The notes below the pieces were generated by a model, which had not been told where the DNA came from, searched no databases, and saw nothing but the letters and a program-made list of their open reading frames with translations. From Neorhizobium galegae bv. orientalis str. HAMBI 540 (GTDB taxonomy: Bacteria; Pseudomonadota; Alphaproteobacteria; Rhizobiales; Rhizobiaceae): a stretch of 64,000 bases of DNA. The position numbers and the translations under genes are program-made. How positions within the stretch are numbered: the stretch's first letter is position 1; each line of letters starts with the position of its first letter. Location of the stretch: NCBI RefSeq assembly GCF_000731315.1, contig NZ_HG938353.1:2542001-2606000 (forward strand), in the 5' to 3' direction. Shown here piece by piece: positions 35,772-44,682 of this stretch.

Positions 35772-36497
35772 ATGATCACTTTGGAACGGCAATCGATTCT
35801 GAACAGCGAGATTTCCGCCGCGGATTCGCGATTGGAAATATTTGCTGCGATGAAGCGCGTTGCCCACGAGTTCGGGTTTCGCCACATCACGCTTTTCGCC
35901 GCCACCAGAGCGGATGAGACGCTTTTGTCGCGGATGATCGTCGAGACGACGCTGCCCGTAAGCTATGTCCAGGAATTCGATCGACGCCGGCTCTTGAAGC
36001 TTTGTCCGGTCGCGCCGATCATCTCGAAATCCGCCCTTCCCTACTGTTGGTCGATCGACGATCCGGAAAGCGTGCGCGGTTTCCCGGTGCCTGTCGAGAT
36101 GGACGAATTGCAGCGCCGCTACGACATCATCACCAGCGTCGCGATGGCGGTGCATTCGATCGATGGCGGCCGCTTCATGCTACGTTTCGACGGCGTCCGG
36201 CATCGGCTGAGCCAGGTGGAGCTCAACGAGATCGGCATGATCGTGCTGCATGCGTTCGATGTCTTCGACAAGATCCGCCGCAGCGCCAGGACCGGTACCG
36301 CCGGCCCCCTCACCACCCGCGAACTGGAGGTGGTCCGCTGGACGGCGCAGGGCAAGACATCCTCCGAAATCGGGCGGATTCTTTCCCTCTCGGACCACAC
36401 CGTTAACGCATATATGACCAATGCCATAAAGAAACTGGATTGCGTCAACCGCACCCAGTTGGTAGCTAAGGCTCTGAGATTGAGACTCATAGTGTGA
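35772..36497 (+). CDS. LuxR-family regulator (autoinducer-domain type)
   Basis: A 241-aa regulator. Residues about 15-160 resemble the acyl-homoserine-lactone binding domain. The C-terminal domain is a LuxR/GerE helix-turn-helix (LTTRELEVVRWTAQGKTSSEIGRILSLSDHTVNAYMTNAIKKLDCVNRTQLVAKAL). Key ligand residues differ: in ETTLPVSYVQEFDRRRLLKLCPVA the usual Trp, Tyr and Asp positions read Tyr, Phe and Cys. Binding of a homoserine lactone is therefore doubtful. No luxI-type synthase is in the window. Its stop overlaps the start of a PAS protein gene. Confidence 0.85.
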   Translation: MITLERQSILNSEISAADSRLEIFAAMKRVAHEFGFRHITLFAATRADETLLSRMIVETTLPVSYVQEFDRRRLLKLCPVAPIISKSALPYCWSIDDPESVRGFPVPVEMDELQRRYDIITSVAMAVHSIDGGRFMLRFDGVRHRLSQVELNEIGMIVLHAFDVFDKIRRSARTGTAGPLTTRELEVVRWTAQGKTSSEIGRILSLSDHTVNAYMTNAIKKLDCVNRTQLVAKALRLRLIV

Positions 36498-37006
36498 GGT
36501 TGGGGCGTTATCTCCCGGCCTATGGGAGAAAAAGATTGACGTTTTGGGTCGAACACACCGAAAAACGCGTCAATACTCAATACCGGGAAGTGGGACTTAC
36601 GACAGACGAGGTGGTTGAACTTGCCTCGGCCTTCCGTTTCTATGGTTATTGGCGAATCGACCTGGATACCGGCCACTTCTTCGCGACCGAAGACGTCTGC
36701 CGTATCTTCGGACTGGAGCCGAAGAACGGTCCTTTGAACTTGGTTGCCCTCACCGCGCGCATCCATCCCGACGACATGCCGCAACTGATGGAAACCTTCG
36801 AGCGCGCCAGCGGCGAGCGCCTGACCTACCACAATATCTATCGTATCCGAGCCGATGCGGAGGACTACAAATATGTCCGCAGCGTCGGCAAATTCCGCGA
36901 CAAGCCGGGCACGAGCGGCGAGGTCGTCGGCATGACCTACGAGTTCTTTGCCGAGCGTCCAGGCGTGACGTTCTTTCTCGACGAACCAAGTCTCCCGAAA
37001 ACCTGA
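36494..37006 (+). CDS. PAS-domain protein
   Basis: A protein of up to 170 aa, with a GTG start overlapping the LuxR stop (GTGA); a GTG nearer residue 33 is an alternative. A single PAS fold runs from about 45 to 155: FRFYGYWRIDLDTGHFFATEDVCRIFGLEP, then IHPDDMPQLMETFERA and YRIRADAEDYKYVRSVGKFRD. No output domain is present. Overlap with the regulator gene suggests the two act together, perhaps as sensor and regulator, but this is inference. Confidence 0.72.
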   Translation: MRLGRYLPAYGRKRLTFWVEHTEKRVNTQYREVGLTTDEVVELASAFRFYGYWRIDLDTGHFFATEDVCRIFGLEPKNGPLNLVALTARIHPDDMPQLMETFERASGERLTYHNIYRIRADAEDYKYVRSVGKFRDKPGTSGEVVGMTYEFFAERPGVTFFLDEPSLPKT

Positions 37007-37037
37007 CTCCCTAAAAACCCAACCGGCACCGGCCGGC

Positions 37038-38186
37038 TTACCGGTCGAGCACCGAGCGCAATTCCACCAGGTTCGAGCGAACCCTGAGAGTGTAGAAACC
37101 CATCACCGCCAGATGGCTCGGCATGATCCAGCCGTCTTCGCGGCCGTTGGAGATGATCGCCGGCTGGATGCGCAGCGCCGACTTGAACTGCGACAGTGTA
37201 TCGGTCCACAGCGACCCGATATTGCGCTCGCGGATCACCTGGGAAAAATCCGCTCCTGCCGCTGCAAGCACCGCATAATAGCCGTAGAGCTGGCCGTAGG
37301 CGAACCAGAAGCGATCGTCGGCGCGTGTATCGAACCAGCCGGCATTGTAGTTCTCCGAGCGCTCCCGCAGAATCGCCGACGTGCCGCCGAGATCGTTGGC
37401 GATCCGGTCGATGAACTGGATCAGGTTGTCGACGCGGCTGTCGAAGGTCGCGTTGCAGGAGGTCAGATCGGTATTGAACGCCCTCAGCTTGCTGATCGCC
37501 GCGCGATAATAGCTTGGGGTCGGGGTCTTCGGCCCAAAGGGGCTGAGCCCGAAATACCAGGAAAATTCATCGAACTGCAGGTTGCCACGGGCGTCCTGGA
37601 GGTTGTTGTTGATGCCCGACGTGCCGCGGACGCGCCCAAGCGAATCGACGAGTTCCGTCGAGGTGCGCCGCACCGCCTGGTTGACGCCGCGCTGGAAGGA
37701 GGCCTTGTTGTCGAGGAAAGGCGTGTGATCCCAGTCGATGCCGAAGAACCCGAGCCGGTAGAGCAGCATCGAAGAGATCCAGGCATTCTGGTTGACGTTC
37801 ATGTCGGTGAGATCGGCGGCCGCATCGACGATCGCCGACGACTGGCATTGTTTCGCGCCGGTCGCCGGAGCGGTCGCATTGGCGCTTGCGGGGGCCGTTG
37901 CGGGCAATTCCTGGCCGGCCGGCACGTTGCGCTCCGACCAGCGGTAGCTGTCGACGAAATTTGGGTTGAAATTGGTCCAGACCTGCGTCTGCCAGAAGAA
38001 ATAGCCGTAGAGCCCGATCATCAGCACCAGGAAGGCGAGGATCGGCCCCTTCACCATCCAGTGACGCTGGCGGTACCACCCATGCGCTGCCATGAACGGC
38101 CAGACGATCCAGGCGATCAACAGCCCTATGCCTCGCCCGACGGCCTGGCCGATTCCTTGAAAGAAGGCGGTAATCCGGTCGAGCAT
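37038..38186 (-). CDS. DUF2333 family membrane protein
   Basis: A 382-aa protein with CACGAGGAGACAGCG before the ATG at 38186. An amphipathic N terminus (MLDRITAFFQGIGQAVGRGIG) is followed by one or two spans (LLIAWIVWPFMAAHG and GPILAFLVLMIGLYGYFFWQ), and a large periplasmic domain (DMNVNQNAWISSMLLYRLGFFGIDWDHTPFLDNKASFQRGVNQ) that is the family signature. Function is unknown across proteobacteria. Confidence 0.85.
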   Translation of the reverse strand: MLDRITAFFQGIGQAVGRGIGLLIAWIVWPFMAAHGWYRQRHWMVKGPILAFLVLMIGLYGYFFWQTQVWTNFNPNFVDSYRWSERNVPAGQELPATAPASANATAPATGAKQCQSSAIVDAAADLTDMNVNQNAWISSMLLYRLGFFGIDWDHTPFLDNKASFQRGVNQAVRRTSTELVDSLGRVRGTSGINNNLQDARGNLQFDEFSWYFGLSPFGPKTPTPSYYRAAISKLRAFNTDLTSCNATFDSRVDNLIQFIDRIANDLGGTSAILRERSENYNAGWFDTRADDRFWFAYGQLYGYYAVLAAAGADFSQVIRERNIGSLWTDTLSQFKSALRIQPAIISNGREDGWIMPSHLAVMGFYTLRVRSNLVELRSVLDR

Positions 38187-38322
38187 CGCTGTCTCCTCGT
38201 GAGGCGGGGTGCATCCGATTGGGCTTGGCTCACACATATGTGCTCGGGCTCACAAGCACAACGGGGCGCAGCGTTTCGTCGCAACCGCAAGAAACGAATG
38301 CGTAGCCGGCCTCTCGAGAGCC

Positions 38323-39267
38323 CTACCGGGACCGGACAAGCTTGAAGCCGGCAATCGTCGGCAGTCGAAAGCCGCCTTGCCCGCCGCCGGATTTTGCCAC
38401 CTCCCCGGTGGCCTCGGCGGGAAATCGCTCGGCAAAGGCCTGGTCGGCGCGATGCCGCCGCCGGTCGAGCCCGTGCAATGTCAGCATGCCGTTTGCGAAA
38501 CGCTCGACCTCGGGCACCAGATGCGGGAAAAGTTCGGGCTTCAGGCCGGCATCGCCGCGCCCCCCGGCATCGGCAACCACCCGGTAGAGGATGAGCAGGT
38601 TTTCCGTATCGCCGATCAGCTTGTGCAGGAGGATGTTGCAGGTGCCCATCCGCGCGTTCAATCCTGCGACAAAGTCCTGAAAGACCTGGATCGCCGGCTC
38701 CGTGCGGCCGACCAGGTCCGTGCCTGTCTTCGCAACACCGTCCTCGCCGCGCAGCTTTTCGGTGATCTCCGGGCGGTGGTCGATGAACGTCACCAGGTCG
38801 CTTTCGCTCTCCCTGCGTTGTCCAATCAGGAAGTCCCGCTCCTGCCGCACCAGACCGGCAAGCAGGTCGGCGCGCCGCAGGAGCTCAGCCAGCCGGTTGA
38901 GCGGCGCCGGGCTGCGCCAGCGCGCCCGCTGCCGGCGGTGTTTGGCAGCCCCGGAAACGTAGCCTATCAGCGTTTCGAAGCGCGTCGGCACCTCCCGATC
39001 GTCGAATTCCTGGGCGCAGATGCCGATCTCTGCTGCCAAATCTGCGACCAGTCGGGCCGTTGCCAACTCGATCGCCTGCCGCTCGGGCCGCTCCGCCGTC
39101 AGCCGCTCGGCTTCCGCCGCCAGCGTCTCCTCATCCGGCAGTGCGAGATTCTGCGCGGTTTCGGCAAGCAGCTCACCAGTCGGGCCGAGCGCATCGCGCA
39201 TTGCAGCCAGCACGTTGCCGATCCGCTCGATCTCGCTGTCGAAATTCCCAGGTGCCGCCACGCGCAT
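38323..39267 (-). CDS. hypothetical protein (314 aa)
   Basis: A soluble, helix-rich protein without signal or membrane span. The start at M-R-V-A-A-P is favoured, because the frame upstream reads as non-coding. It is rich in Glu, Arg and Leu, with probable coiled-coil stretches (EETLAAEAERLTAERPERQAIELATARLVADLA; LNRLAELLRRADLLAGLVRQERDFLIGQRRE). I do not recognise a family. It is co-oriented with the DUF2333 gene, 136 bp apart, and may share a transcript. Confidence 0.65.
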   Translation of the reverse strand: MRVAAPGNFDSEIERIGNVLAAMRDALGPTGELLAETAQNLALPDEETLAAEAERLTAERPERQAIELATARLVADLAAEIGICAQEFDDREVPTRFETLIGYVSGAAKHRRQRARWRSPAPLNRLAELLRRADLLAGLVRQERDFLIGQRRESESDLVTFIDHRPEITEKLRGEDGVAKTGTDLVGRTEPAIQVFQDFVAGLNARMGTCNILLHKLIGDTENLLILYRVVADAGGRGDAGLKPELFPHLVPEVERFANGMLTLHGLDRRRHRADQAFAERFPAEATGEVAKSGGGQGGFRLPTIAGFKLVRSR

Positions 39268-39370
39268 TCTCCCACCGTCGGAGGACCAAGATAACGCCGC
39301 TGCAGAATTATGCCACGCCGTCCCGGCTCGATTGCCGGAAAATCGGAGGATGGCAAAAGTCCTGAAAAGA

Positions 39371-39817
39371 TCAGAGCTTGAGCTTGGCGATCTCCGCATC
39401 GAGGCGATCTTTTGCCTTTTTCGGCATCTTGGCAGCCTTCACCGCGTCGAGATTGGCCGGCGCGTCGCCGACGACGATCACCGCGACCATGCCCATGCCG
39501 AAATGCGGCGTGCATTTGAAGACGTAGACGCCCGGCTTGTCGGCGGTGAAAGAAACTTCCTGGCTGATCTTGCCTTTGATTTCGGCAACCCCTTCCGGCA
39601 CCAGGCCGGGCATCGAAACTACGTCATGCCCCTTGTCGACCGGCACGAACTTGATCGTATCGCCCGGCTGCGCCTTCACGGCCGCCGGCTCGAACACCAT
39701 GGCCTCGCCGTCGCTGCCCTTGTTGAGCATCTTCACCTCGATTTCGGCGCTGAAGGCCGGCAGAGCGAACAGGGCGAGGCTGGTGGCAAGGGTAAAGGTT
39801 TTGGTGGTCTTGCGCAT
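39371..39817 (-). CDS. pseudoazurin (type I copper protein)
   Basis: A 148-aa periplasmic electron carrier, which donates electrons to copper nitrite reductase or nitrous oxide reductase. Signal peptide residues 1-24 (cleavage after A-F-S-A). The four copper ligands are His64 (KGHDVV), Cys102, His105 and Met110 (KCTPHFGMGM), as in other pseudoazurins. AGGAGTTCCCCGC supports the ATG at 39817. An FNR-type box upstream indicates induction under low oxygen. No nir or nos genes lie in this window. Confidence 0.93.
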   Translation of the reverse strand: MRKTTKTFTLATSLALFALPAFSAEIEVKMLNKGSDGEAMVFEPAAVKAQPGDTIKFVPVDKGHDVVSMPGLVPEGVAEIKGKISQEVSFTADKPGVYVFKCTPHFGMGMVAVIVVGDAPANLDAVKAAKMPKKAKDRLDAEIAKLKL

Positions 39818-39902
39818 GCGGGGAACTCCTGCTGGGAACCACCGCCCCGTCAGGCCGGGACGTTTCGGATGTGATACATAAATATGTTTCCGGCCGCAGA
39901 CT

Positions 39903-39916
39903 TTGACCAGCATCAA
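39903..39916. promoter_or_regulatory. FNR/FixK/NnrR-type box
   Basis: TTGAC-CAGC-ATCAA matches TTGAT-N4-ATCAA with one base changed. It lies 86-99 bp upstream of the pseudoazurin ATG, which fits an activator site at about -41 with a 40-50-nt leader. Confidence 0.7.
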
Positions 39917-39977
39917 TTTTGCCGCGCCGCCGCCGTCTTCCGTTGCGTACGGTGAACGGAGGTTTAAATTCCGAGCA

Positions 39978-40559
39978 TCAATCGCAATGCATCTGATCTT
40001 CCCAATGCCGCCGGCAGAGCGAAACATATTTTTCGCTGCCGCCGACATCGACCTGGGCACCTTCGCGCACCAGCTTGCCGTCCTCGTCGAGCCTCACCAC
40101 CATCGTCGCCTTGCGCCCGCAATGGCAGATGGTGCGCACCTCGCGCAGCTCGTCGGCGATCGCCAGCAGCTCCAGCGAGCCGGGAAACAGCTTGCCCTGG
40201 AAATCGGTCCTCAAGCCATAGGTCATCACCGGGATGCCGACCCGGTCGGAAATCCGGGCGAGCTGCCAGACCTGCTCGGGCGACAGGAACTGCGCCTCGT
40301 CGACGAACACGCAGGCGATCGGCTCCTCCCGGTGCATCGCCTCGATGCCCATAAAGAGATCGTCGGACGGCTCGAAGGGAATGGCGTCGGAGGAGAGCCC
40401 GATCCGCGAGGCCACTCGGCCCCGGCCGGCGCGATCGTCCAGCGACGCCGTGAAGATCGCCGTGCGCATGCCGCGCTCTCGGTAGTTATAGGAAGCCTGC
40501 AGCAGCATGGTCGACTTGCCGGCGTTCATGGTCGCGTAGTGGAAATAAAGCTTGGCCAT
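39978..40559 (-). CDS. tdk: thymidine kinase
   Basis: A 193-aa type II thymidine kinase for salvage of thymidine. The P-loop M-N-A-G-K-S-T is at 11-17, the catalytic Glu lies in FVDEAQFL, the lasso-domain residues in YGLRTDFQGKLFPGS, and a zinc site is formed by CHCGRKA and SLCRRHW. Length is typical. It diverges from choX. Confidence 0.95.
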   Translation of the reverse strand: MAKLYFHYATMNAGKSTMLLQASYNYRERGMRTAIFTASLDDRAGRGRVASRIGLSSDAIPFEPSDDLFMGIEAMHREEPIACVFVDEAQFLSPEQVWQLARISDRVGIPVMTYGLRTDFQGKLFPGSLELLAIADELREVRTICHCGRKATMVVRLDEDGKLVREGAQVDVGGSEKYVSLCRRHWEDQMHCD

Positions 40560-40756
40560 ATCTGCCTTCTGATCGCGATCGGGATTCGAAAAAAGCGGGT
40601 TTTGCCGAAAACCACAGGAAACTGTAGACTGCGCAACGCTGGGCGAGAAAGTCACAAATGTCGCAAATGCACCCCATTGTCCGCCGCGAATGCGCGCGCT
40701 TGCCTCGTCGCAGCATATATTGATAATGGCGGGAACCAAAAAAACGGGAGCAGCCC

Positions 40757-41713
40757 ATGCGCATGACTACCTCACTGAAGACCACGCTCGTCGCTGCCGC
40801 ATCGATCCTCGCGATCGTCGGCACGGCATCTGCCGCCGAACCGGAAGCCTGCAAGACCGTCCGAATCTCGGATGTGGGCTGGACCGACCTCGCCTCGACC
40901 AACGCATCCTTCATCCAGGTCCTCGAGGCGCTCGGCTACAAGGCCGACGTCAAGACCCTCGGCGTCCCGGTCACCTATTCTTCGATGAAGAACAAGGATA
41001 TTGACCTCTTCCTCGGCAACTGGATGCCGGCGCAGAAGGACGCGCTGCAGCCTTATCTCGACGACAAGTCGATCGAGAGCGTCGCCGTCAATCTTGAAGG
41101 CGCCAAGTACACGCTTGGCACCAATGCCGCCGGCGCCAAGCTCGGCATCAAGGACTTCAAGGATATCGCCACCCACAAGAAAGAACTGGACGGCAAGATC
41201 TACGGCATCGAGCCGGGCAACGAAGGCAACGGCATGATCGTTTCGCTGATCGATGCCAACACATTCGGCCTCAAGGGTTTCCAAGTCGTCGAATCCTCCG
41301 AGCAGGGCATGCTGACCCAGGTCACCCGCGCCGACAAGGACAGCAAGCCGGTCGTCTTCCTCGCCTGGGCGCCGCATCCGATGAACGTCGCCCATGAGAT
41401 CACCTATCTCGCCGGCGGTGACGCCACCGTCTTCGGTCCGAACTACGGCGGCGCGACGGTCTATACCGTGGCGCGCGGCGGTTTTGTCGCCCAATGCCCG
41501 AATCTCGGCAAGCTGCTCAAGAACGTGAAGTTCTCGCTCGACATGGAAAACACCATCATGGGCAAGATCCTCAACGACAGCGAGGATGCCAACGCCGCGG
41601 CCAAGACTTGGCTGAAAGCCAATCCGAAGGTCATCGAGCCGTGGGTTGCCGGCGTCACCACCTATGACGGCAAGGATGGCCTTGCCGCTGTCAAGAAGGC
41701 GCTCGGCCTCTAA
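40757..41713 (+). CDS. choX: choline ABC transporter, periplasmic binding protein
   Basis: A 318-aa binding protein with a signal peptide (LVAAASILAIVGTASA). The aromatic cage that binds the trimethylammonium group in S. meliloti ChoX is kept: Trp in DVGWTDLAS, Trp in LGNWMPAQ, Tyr in GAKYTLG and Trp in FLAWAPHPM. The upstream GGGAGCAGCCC supports the start. It is first gene of choXWV. Choline feeds glycine betaine osmoprotection and phosphatidylcholine synthesis. Confidence 0.95.
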   Translation: MRMTTSLKTTLVAAASILAIVGTASAAEPEACKTVRISDVGWTDLASTNASFIQVLEALGYKADVKTLGVPVTYSSMKNKDIDLFLGNWMPAQKDALQPYLDDKSIESVAVNLEGAKYTLGTNAAGAKLGIKDFKDIATHKKELDGKIYGIEPGNEGNGMIVSLIDANTFGLKGFQVVESSEQGMLTQVTRADKDSKPVVFLAWAPHPMNVAHEITYLAGGDATVFGPNYGGATVYTVARGGFVAQCPNLGKLLKNVKFSLDMENTIMGKILNDSEDANAAAKTWLKANPKVIEPWVAGVTTYDGKDGLAAVKKALGL

Positions 41714-41776
41714 CAGTCCCGAAAATGTTTCCGGGGCGGCGCACCGCCTGCCCCGGAGCCCGCCCTTTCTCTCCTT

Positions 41777-42637
41777 ATGGACGGCAGTTTTCTCGTGGAT
41801 TGGATCGCAGACCATCGAATACCTATAGGTTCCTGGGCGAAGGCGGTCGTTGACTGGTTGACGGCGAATGCCGACTGGTTTTTCGACTGGCTTTCTTCCG
41901 TTCTCCTGGCCGTGATCGACGGGCTTTTGTGGTGTCTTGCGACACCGCATCCGCTGTTCGTCATGGCCGCCATGACCGGGCTTTCCTGGTGGCTGCGCCG
42001 TTCCCTCGTGCTCGCAGCCTTCACCTTCTTCGGCCTGCTCCTGATCTTCAACCAGGGCTACTGGAAAGAGACGACCGAAACGCTGGCTCTGGTGCTCGCA
42101 TCGACCGCCGTCAGCATGGTGGTCGGCGTGCCGCTCGGCATTGCCGCTGCCCGGCGCCAATGGTTCTACGAAGCCATGCGGCCGGTCCTCGACCTGATGC
42201 AGACGCTGCCGAGCTTCGTCTACCTGATCCCGGCGCTGATCCTCTTTGGCCTCGGTATGGTTCCGGGCCTGATCGCCACCGTCATCTTCGCGATCCCGGC
42301 GCCTATCCGCCTCACCCGCCTCGGTATCGTCTCGACCCCGAGCTCGCTTCGGGAAGCGGCGGTCGCCTTCGGCGCCACTCCGTCGCAGATCCTGCGCAAG
42401 GTGGAACTGCCCTACGCGATGCCGCAGATCATGGCCGGCCTCACTCAGACGATCATGCTGTCGCTCTCCATGGTCGTCATCGCCGCGCTGGTCGGCGCCA
42501 ACGGCCTCGGCGTGCCGGTGCTGCGGGCACTGAATACCGTCAACGTCGCCCGCGGCTTCGATTCAGGCCTGTGCATCGTCATCCTGGCGATCATTCTCGA
42601 CCGCATGTTCCGCACATCGACGGGAGACGGCCAATGA
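41777..42637 (+). CDS. choW: choline ABC transporter, permease
   Basis: A 286-aa permease with about six to seven spans. The EAA-type loop is clear (LREAAVAFGATPSQILRKVELPYAMPQIMAGLTQT), as is the ProW-like FNQGYWKETTETLALVLAS and MQTLPSFVYLIPALILFGLGMVPGL. It follows choX by 63 bp and overlaps choV by 4 bp (ATGA). Confidence 0.95.
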   Translation: MDGSFLVDWIADHRIPIGSWAKAVVDWLTANADWFFDWLSSVLLAVIDGLLWCLATPHPLFVMAAMTGLSWWLRRSLVLAAFTFFGLLLIFNQGYWKETTETLALVLASTAVSMVVGVPLGIAAARRQWFYEAMRPVLDLMQTLPSFVYLIPALILFGLGMVPGLIATVIFAIPAPIRLTRLGIVSTPSSLREAAVAFGATPSQILRKVELPYAMPQIMAGLTQTIMLSLSMVVIAALVGANGLGVPVLRALNTVNVARGFDSGLCIVILAIILDRMFRTSTGDGQ

Positions 42638-43698
42638 CAACCCAGAAAACCGATTGCGTCGTTTTCGACAATGTCGACATCGTCTTCGGCGACAAGCCGG
42701 AACGGGCGCTGGCGATGGTCGACCAGGGCAAGACCCGCGACGAGATCAGTGCCGCGACCGGCATCGTCCTGGGCGTCGCCAATGCGTCGCTCACCATCCA
42801 CGAGGGCGAAATCCTCGTCCTGATGGGCCTGTCCGGCTCGGGCAAGTCGACGCTGCTGCGCGCTGTCAACGGGCTGGCCCCGGTCGTGCGCGGCAATGTC
42901 AGCGTCGCCACATCCTCGGGCCCGGTCGATCCCTACAAGTCGAACCCCAAGGTTCTGCGGGATCTGCGCATGCACACGGTCTCGATGGTCTTCCAGCAGT
43001 TCGGCCTTCTCCCCTGGCGCACGGTCGCGGAAAATGTCGGCTTTGGGCTGGAACTTGCCGGCGTTGCGGATGCCGAGCGTGCCAAGCGGGTCAACGAGCA
43101 GCTTGAACTGGTCAACCTGACGAAATGGGCCGGCCGCAAAGTCGGCGAACTGTCCGGCGGCATGCAGCAGCGCGTCGGCCTTGCTCGCGCCTTTGCGACC
43201 GGTGCGCCGATCCTGCTCATGGACGAGCCCTTCTCAGCGCTCGATCCGCTAATCCGCACCCGCCTGCAGGACGAGCTTCTCGAATTCCAGCGCCGGCTGA
43301 AGAAGACTATCCTCTTCGTCAGCCACGATCTCGACGAAGCCTTCCGGATCGGCAATCGCATCGCCATCATGGAGGGCGGGCACATCATCCAATGCGGCAC
43401 GCCGCAGGAGATCGTCCGGGCGCCGGCCGACCAGTATGTCGCCGATTTCGTGCAGCACCTCAACCCGATCAGCATGCTGACCGCCGGCGACGTGATGCGG
43501 GCCGGCGTAAGCACCACGGCGGGCACCACGACTGTCGCTGGCACCGCGCTATCGACAACGCCGCTCGTCGATATCCTCGATGCGCTGTCGCGTCAGCCGG
43601 GCGCCATCGGGGTGGTCGACAACGGCGTGATCGTCGGCACCATTTCGTCCGATGACGTGATTGCCGGCCTGACCCGTCATCGCCGACGCGACAGCTGA
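42634..43698 (+). CDS. choV: choline ABC transporter, ATPase
   Basis: A 354-aa ATPase of the ProV/OpuA type. Walker A is G-L-S-G-S-G-K-S-T, the Q-loop VFQQFGLLPWR, signature L-S-G-G-M-Q-Q, Walker B ILLMDEPFSALD, and the switch His in FVSHDLDE. The C-terminal ~80 residues are a shortened CBS-like region (ALSRQPGAIGVVDNGVIVGTISSDDVI). Translational coupling to choW is shown by the ATGA overlap. Confidence 0.95.
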   Translation: MTTQKTDCVVFDNVDIVFGDKPERALAMVDQGKTRDEISAATGIVLGVANASLTIHEGEILVLMGLSGSGKSTLLRAVNGLAPVVRGNVSVATSSGPVDPYKSNPKVLRDLRMHTVSMVFQQFGLLPWRTVAENVGFGLELAGVADAERAKRVNEQLELVNLTKWAGRKVGELSGGMQQRVGLARAFATGAPILLMDEPFSALDPLIRTRLQDELLEFQRRLKKTILFVSHDLDEAFRIGNRIAIMEGGHIIQCGTPQEIVRAPADQYVADFVQHLNPISMLTAGDVMRAGVSTTAGTTTVAGTALSTTPLVDILDALSRQPGAIGVVDNGVIVGTISSDDVIAGLTRHRRRDS

Positions 43699-43800
43699 TA
43701 AGCTGAGCCGCAAAATCACCTTTCGTTTAGTGCCGCCGAATGGTATGCCGACGGCTGAGCCGGGTCGCTTTCCCGGCAACTGAACAAGGAGAGGGAAGCG

Positions 43801-44559
43801 TTGGCGGACGAACAGCAGACCGGGAAGACCGACAGGCCGCAGGTGCTGCGTGACACCGACGACGAGGCCCGCCGGCTTGCCCGCACGTTGGTCCGTGGAG
43901 CGCGTCACATGGCGCTGGCGGTCCTCGATCCGGAAACCGGTTTTCCCTTCGCCAGCCGGGCCCTCACTGGCACCGACGTCGACGGCGTGCCGGTCATTCT
44001 CGTGTCCGGCCTCTCCGGCCATACGAAAGGCCTCATCGCCGACCCGCGCTGCTCGCTTTTGGCCGGCGAGCCCGGCAAGGGCGATCCGCTCGCCCATCCG
44101 CGGATCACCGTTCAATGTCTCGCCGAGGGCGTCGCCCGCGACACGCCCGAACATGCACGCATACGCCGGCGTTTTCTGGATCGTCATCCCAAGGCTGCAT
44201 TGTATGCAGATTTCGGTGATTTTCGCTTTTTCCGAATCACTCCACAGGCAGCATCCCTGAATGGAGGATTCGGCCGTGCATACATGCTGACAGGATCTGA
44301 CCTTGTGATTCCCGAGCCGGGAATCACGGCGGAGTGGCTGGACCTCCAGGAAAATGTAAAAAATATGACCGAGCAGGCTCAGAAATTTGCTGCCCATATC
44401 GGCACGGAAAACGGGAAACTCTGGCGCTTCGGAGGCGTCGATCGAGCGGGAATCGACCTTATTGCGGGGGATTTTCAACTCAGGCACGAATTCGAAGTTC
44501 TTGCAAAGACTCCCGAAGCCGTTCTTGATTATGTTTTTGAGATCACTAAAATACGATAA
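43801..44559 (+). CDS. HugZ-family (haem-degrading/PNPOx-like) protein
   Basis: A 252-aa protein with a TTG start behind the very strong AAGGAGAGGGAAGCG. The N-terminal ~150 residues form a split-barrel flavin-reductase-like fold (RHMALAVLDPETGFPFASRALTGTDVDGVPVILVSGLSGHTKGL). The C-terminal part (EWLDLQENVKNMTEQAQKFAAHI; GVDRAGIDLI) is DUF2470-like. HugZ-type proteins degrade haem. The base composition drops in the C-terminal third, from about 44,200. The haem receptor is 12 kb away, so a link is only inferred. Confidence 0.85.
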   Translation: MADEQQTGKTDRPQVLRDTDDEARRLARTLVRGARHMALAVLDPETGFPFASRALTGTDVDGVPVILVSGLSGHTKGLIADPRCSLLAGEPGKGDPLAHPRITVQCLAEGVARDTPEHARIRRRFLDRHPKAALYADFGDFRFFRITPQAASLNGGFGRAYMLTGSDLVIPEPGITAEWLDLQENVKNMTEQAQKFAAHIGTENGKLWRFGGVDRAGIDLIAGDFQLRHEFEVLAKTPEAVLDYVFEITKIR

Positions 44560-44573
44560 CTGGTTACCTGAAA

Positions 44574-44589
44574 TTTAGGGATATACAAT
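44574..44589 (+). promoter_or_regulatory. candidate NolR-binding site
   Basis: TTTAG-N9-AT matches the published NolR consensus (A/T)TTAG-N9-A(T/A), 94 bp upstream of the nolR start. NolR is autoregulated in S. meliloti. The consensus is loose, so chance matches are common. Confidence 0.4.
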
Positions 44590-44682
44590 CCCTTTTGCTC
44601 CTTGCTAATTTTCACCCATAGGACGATGGGCCGGATTTTGAAGCCGGGGGCCGCTTTGGAATACGAGGGGAATTTAAAACGT

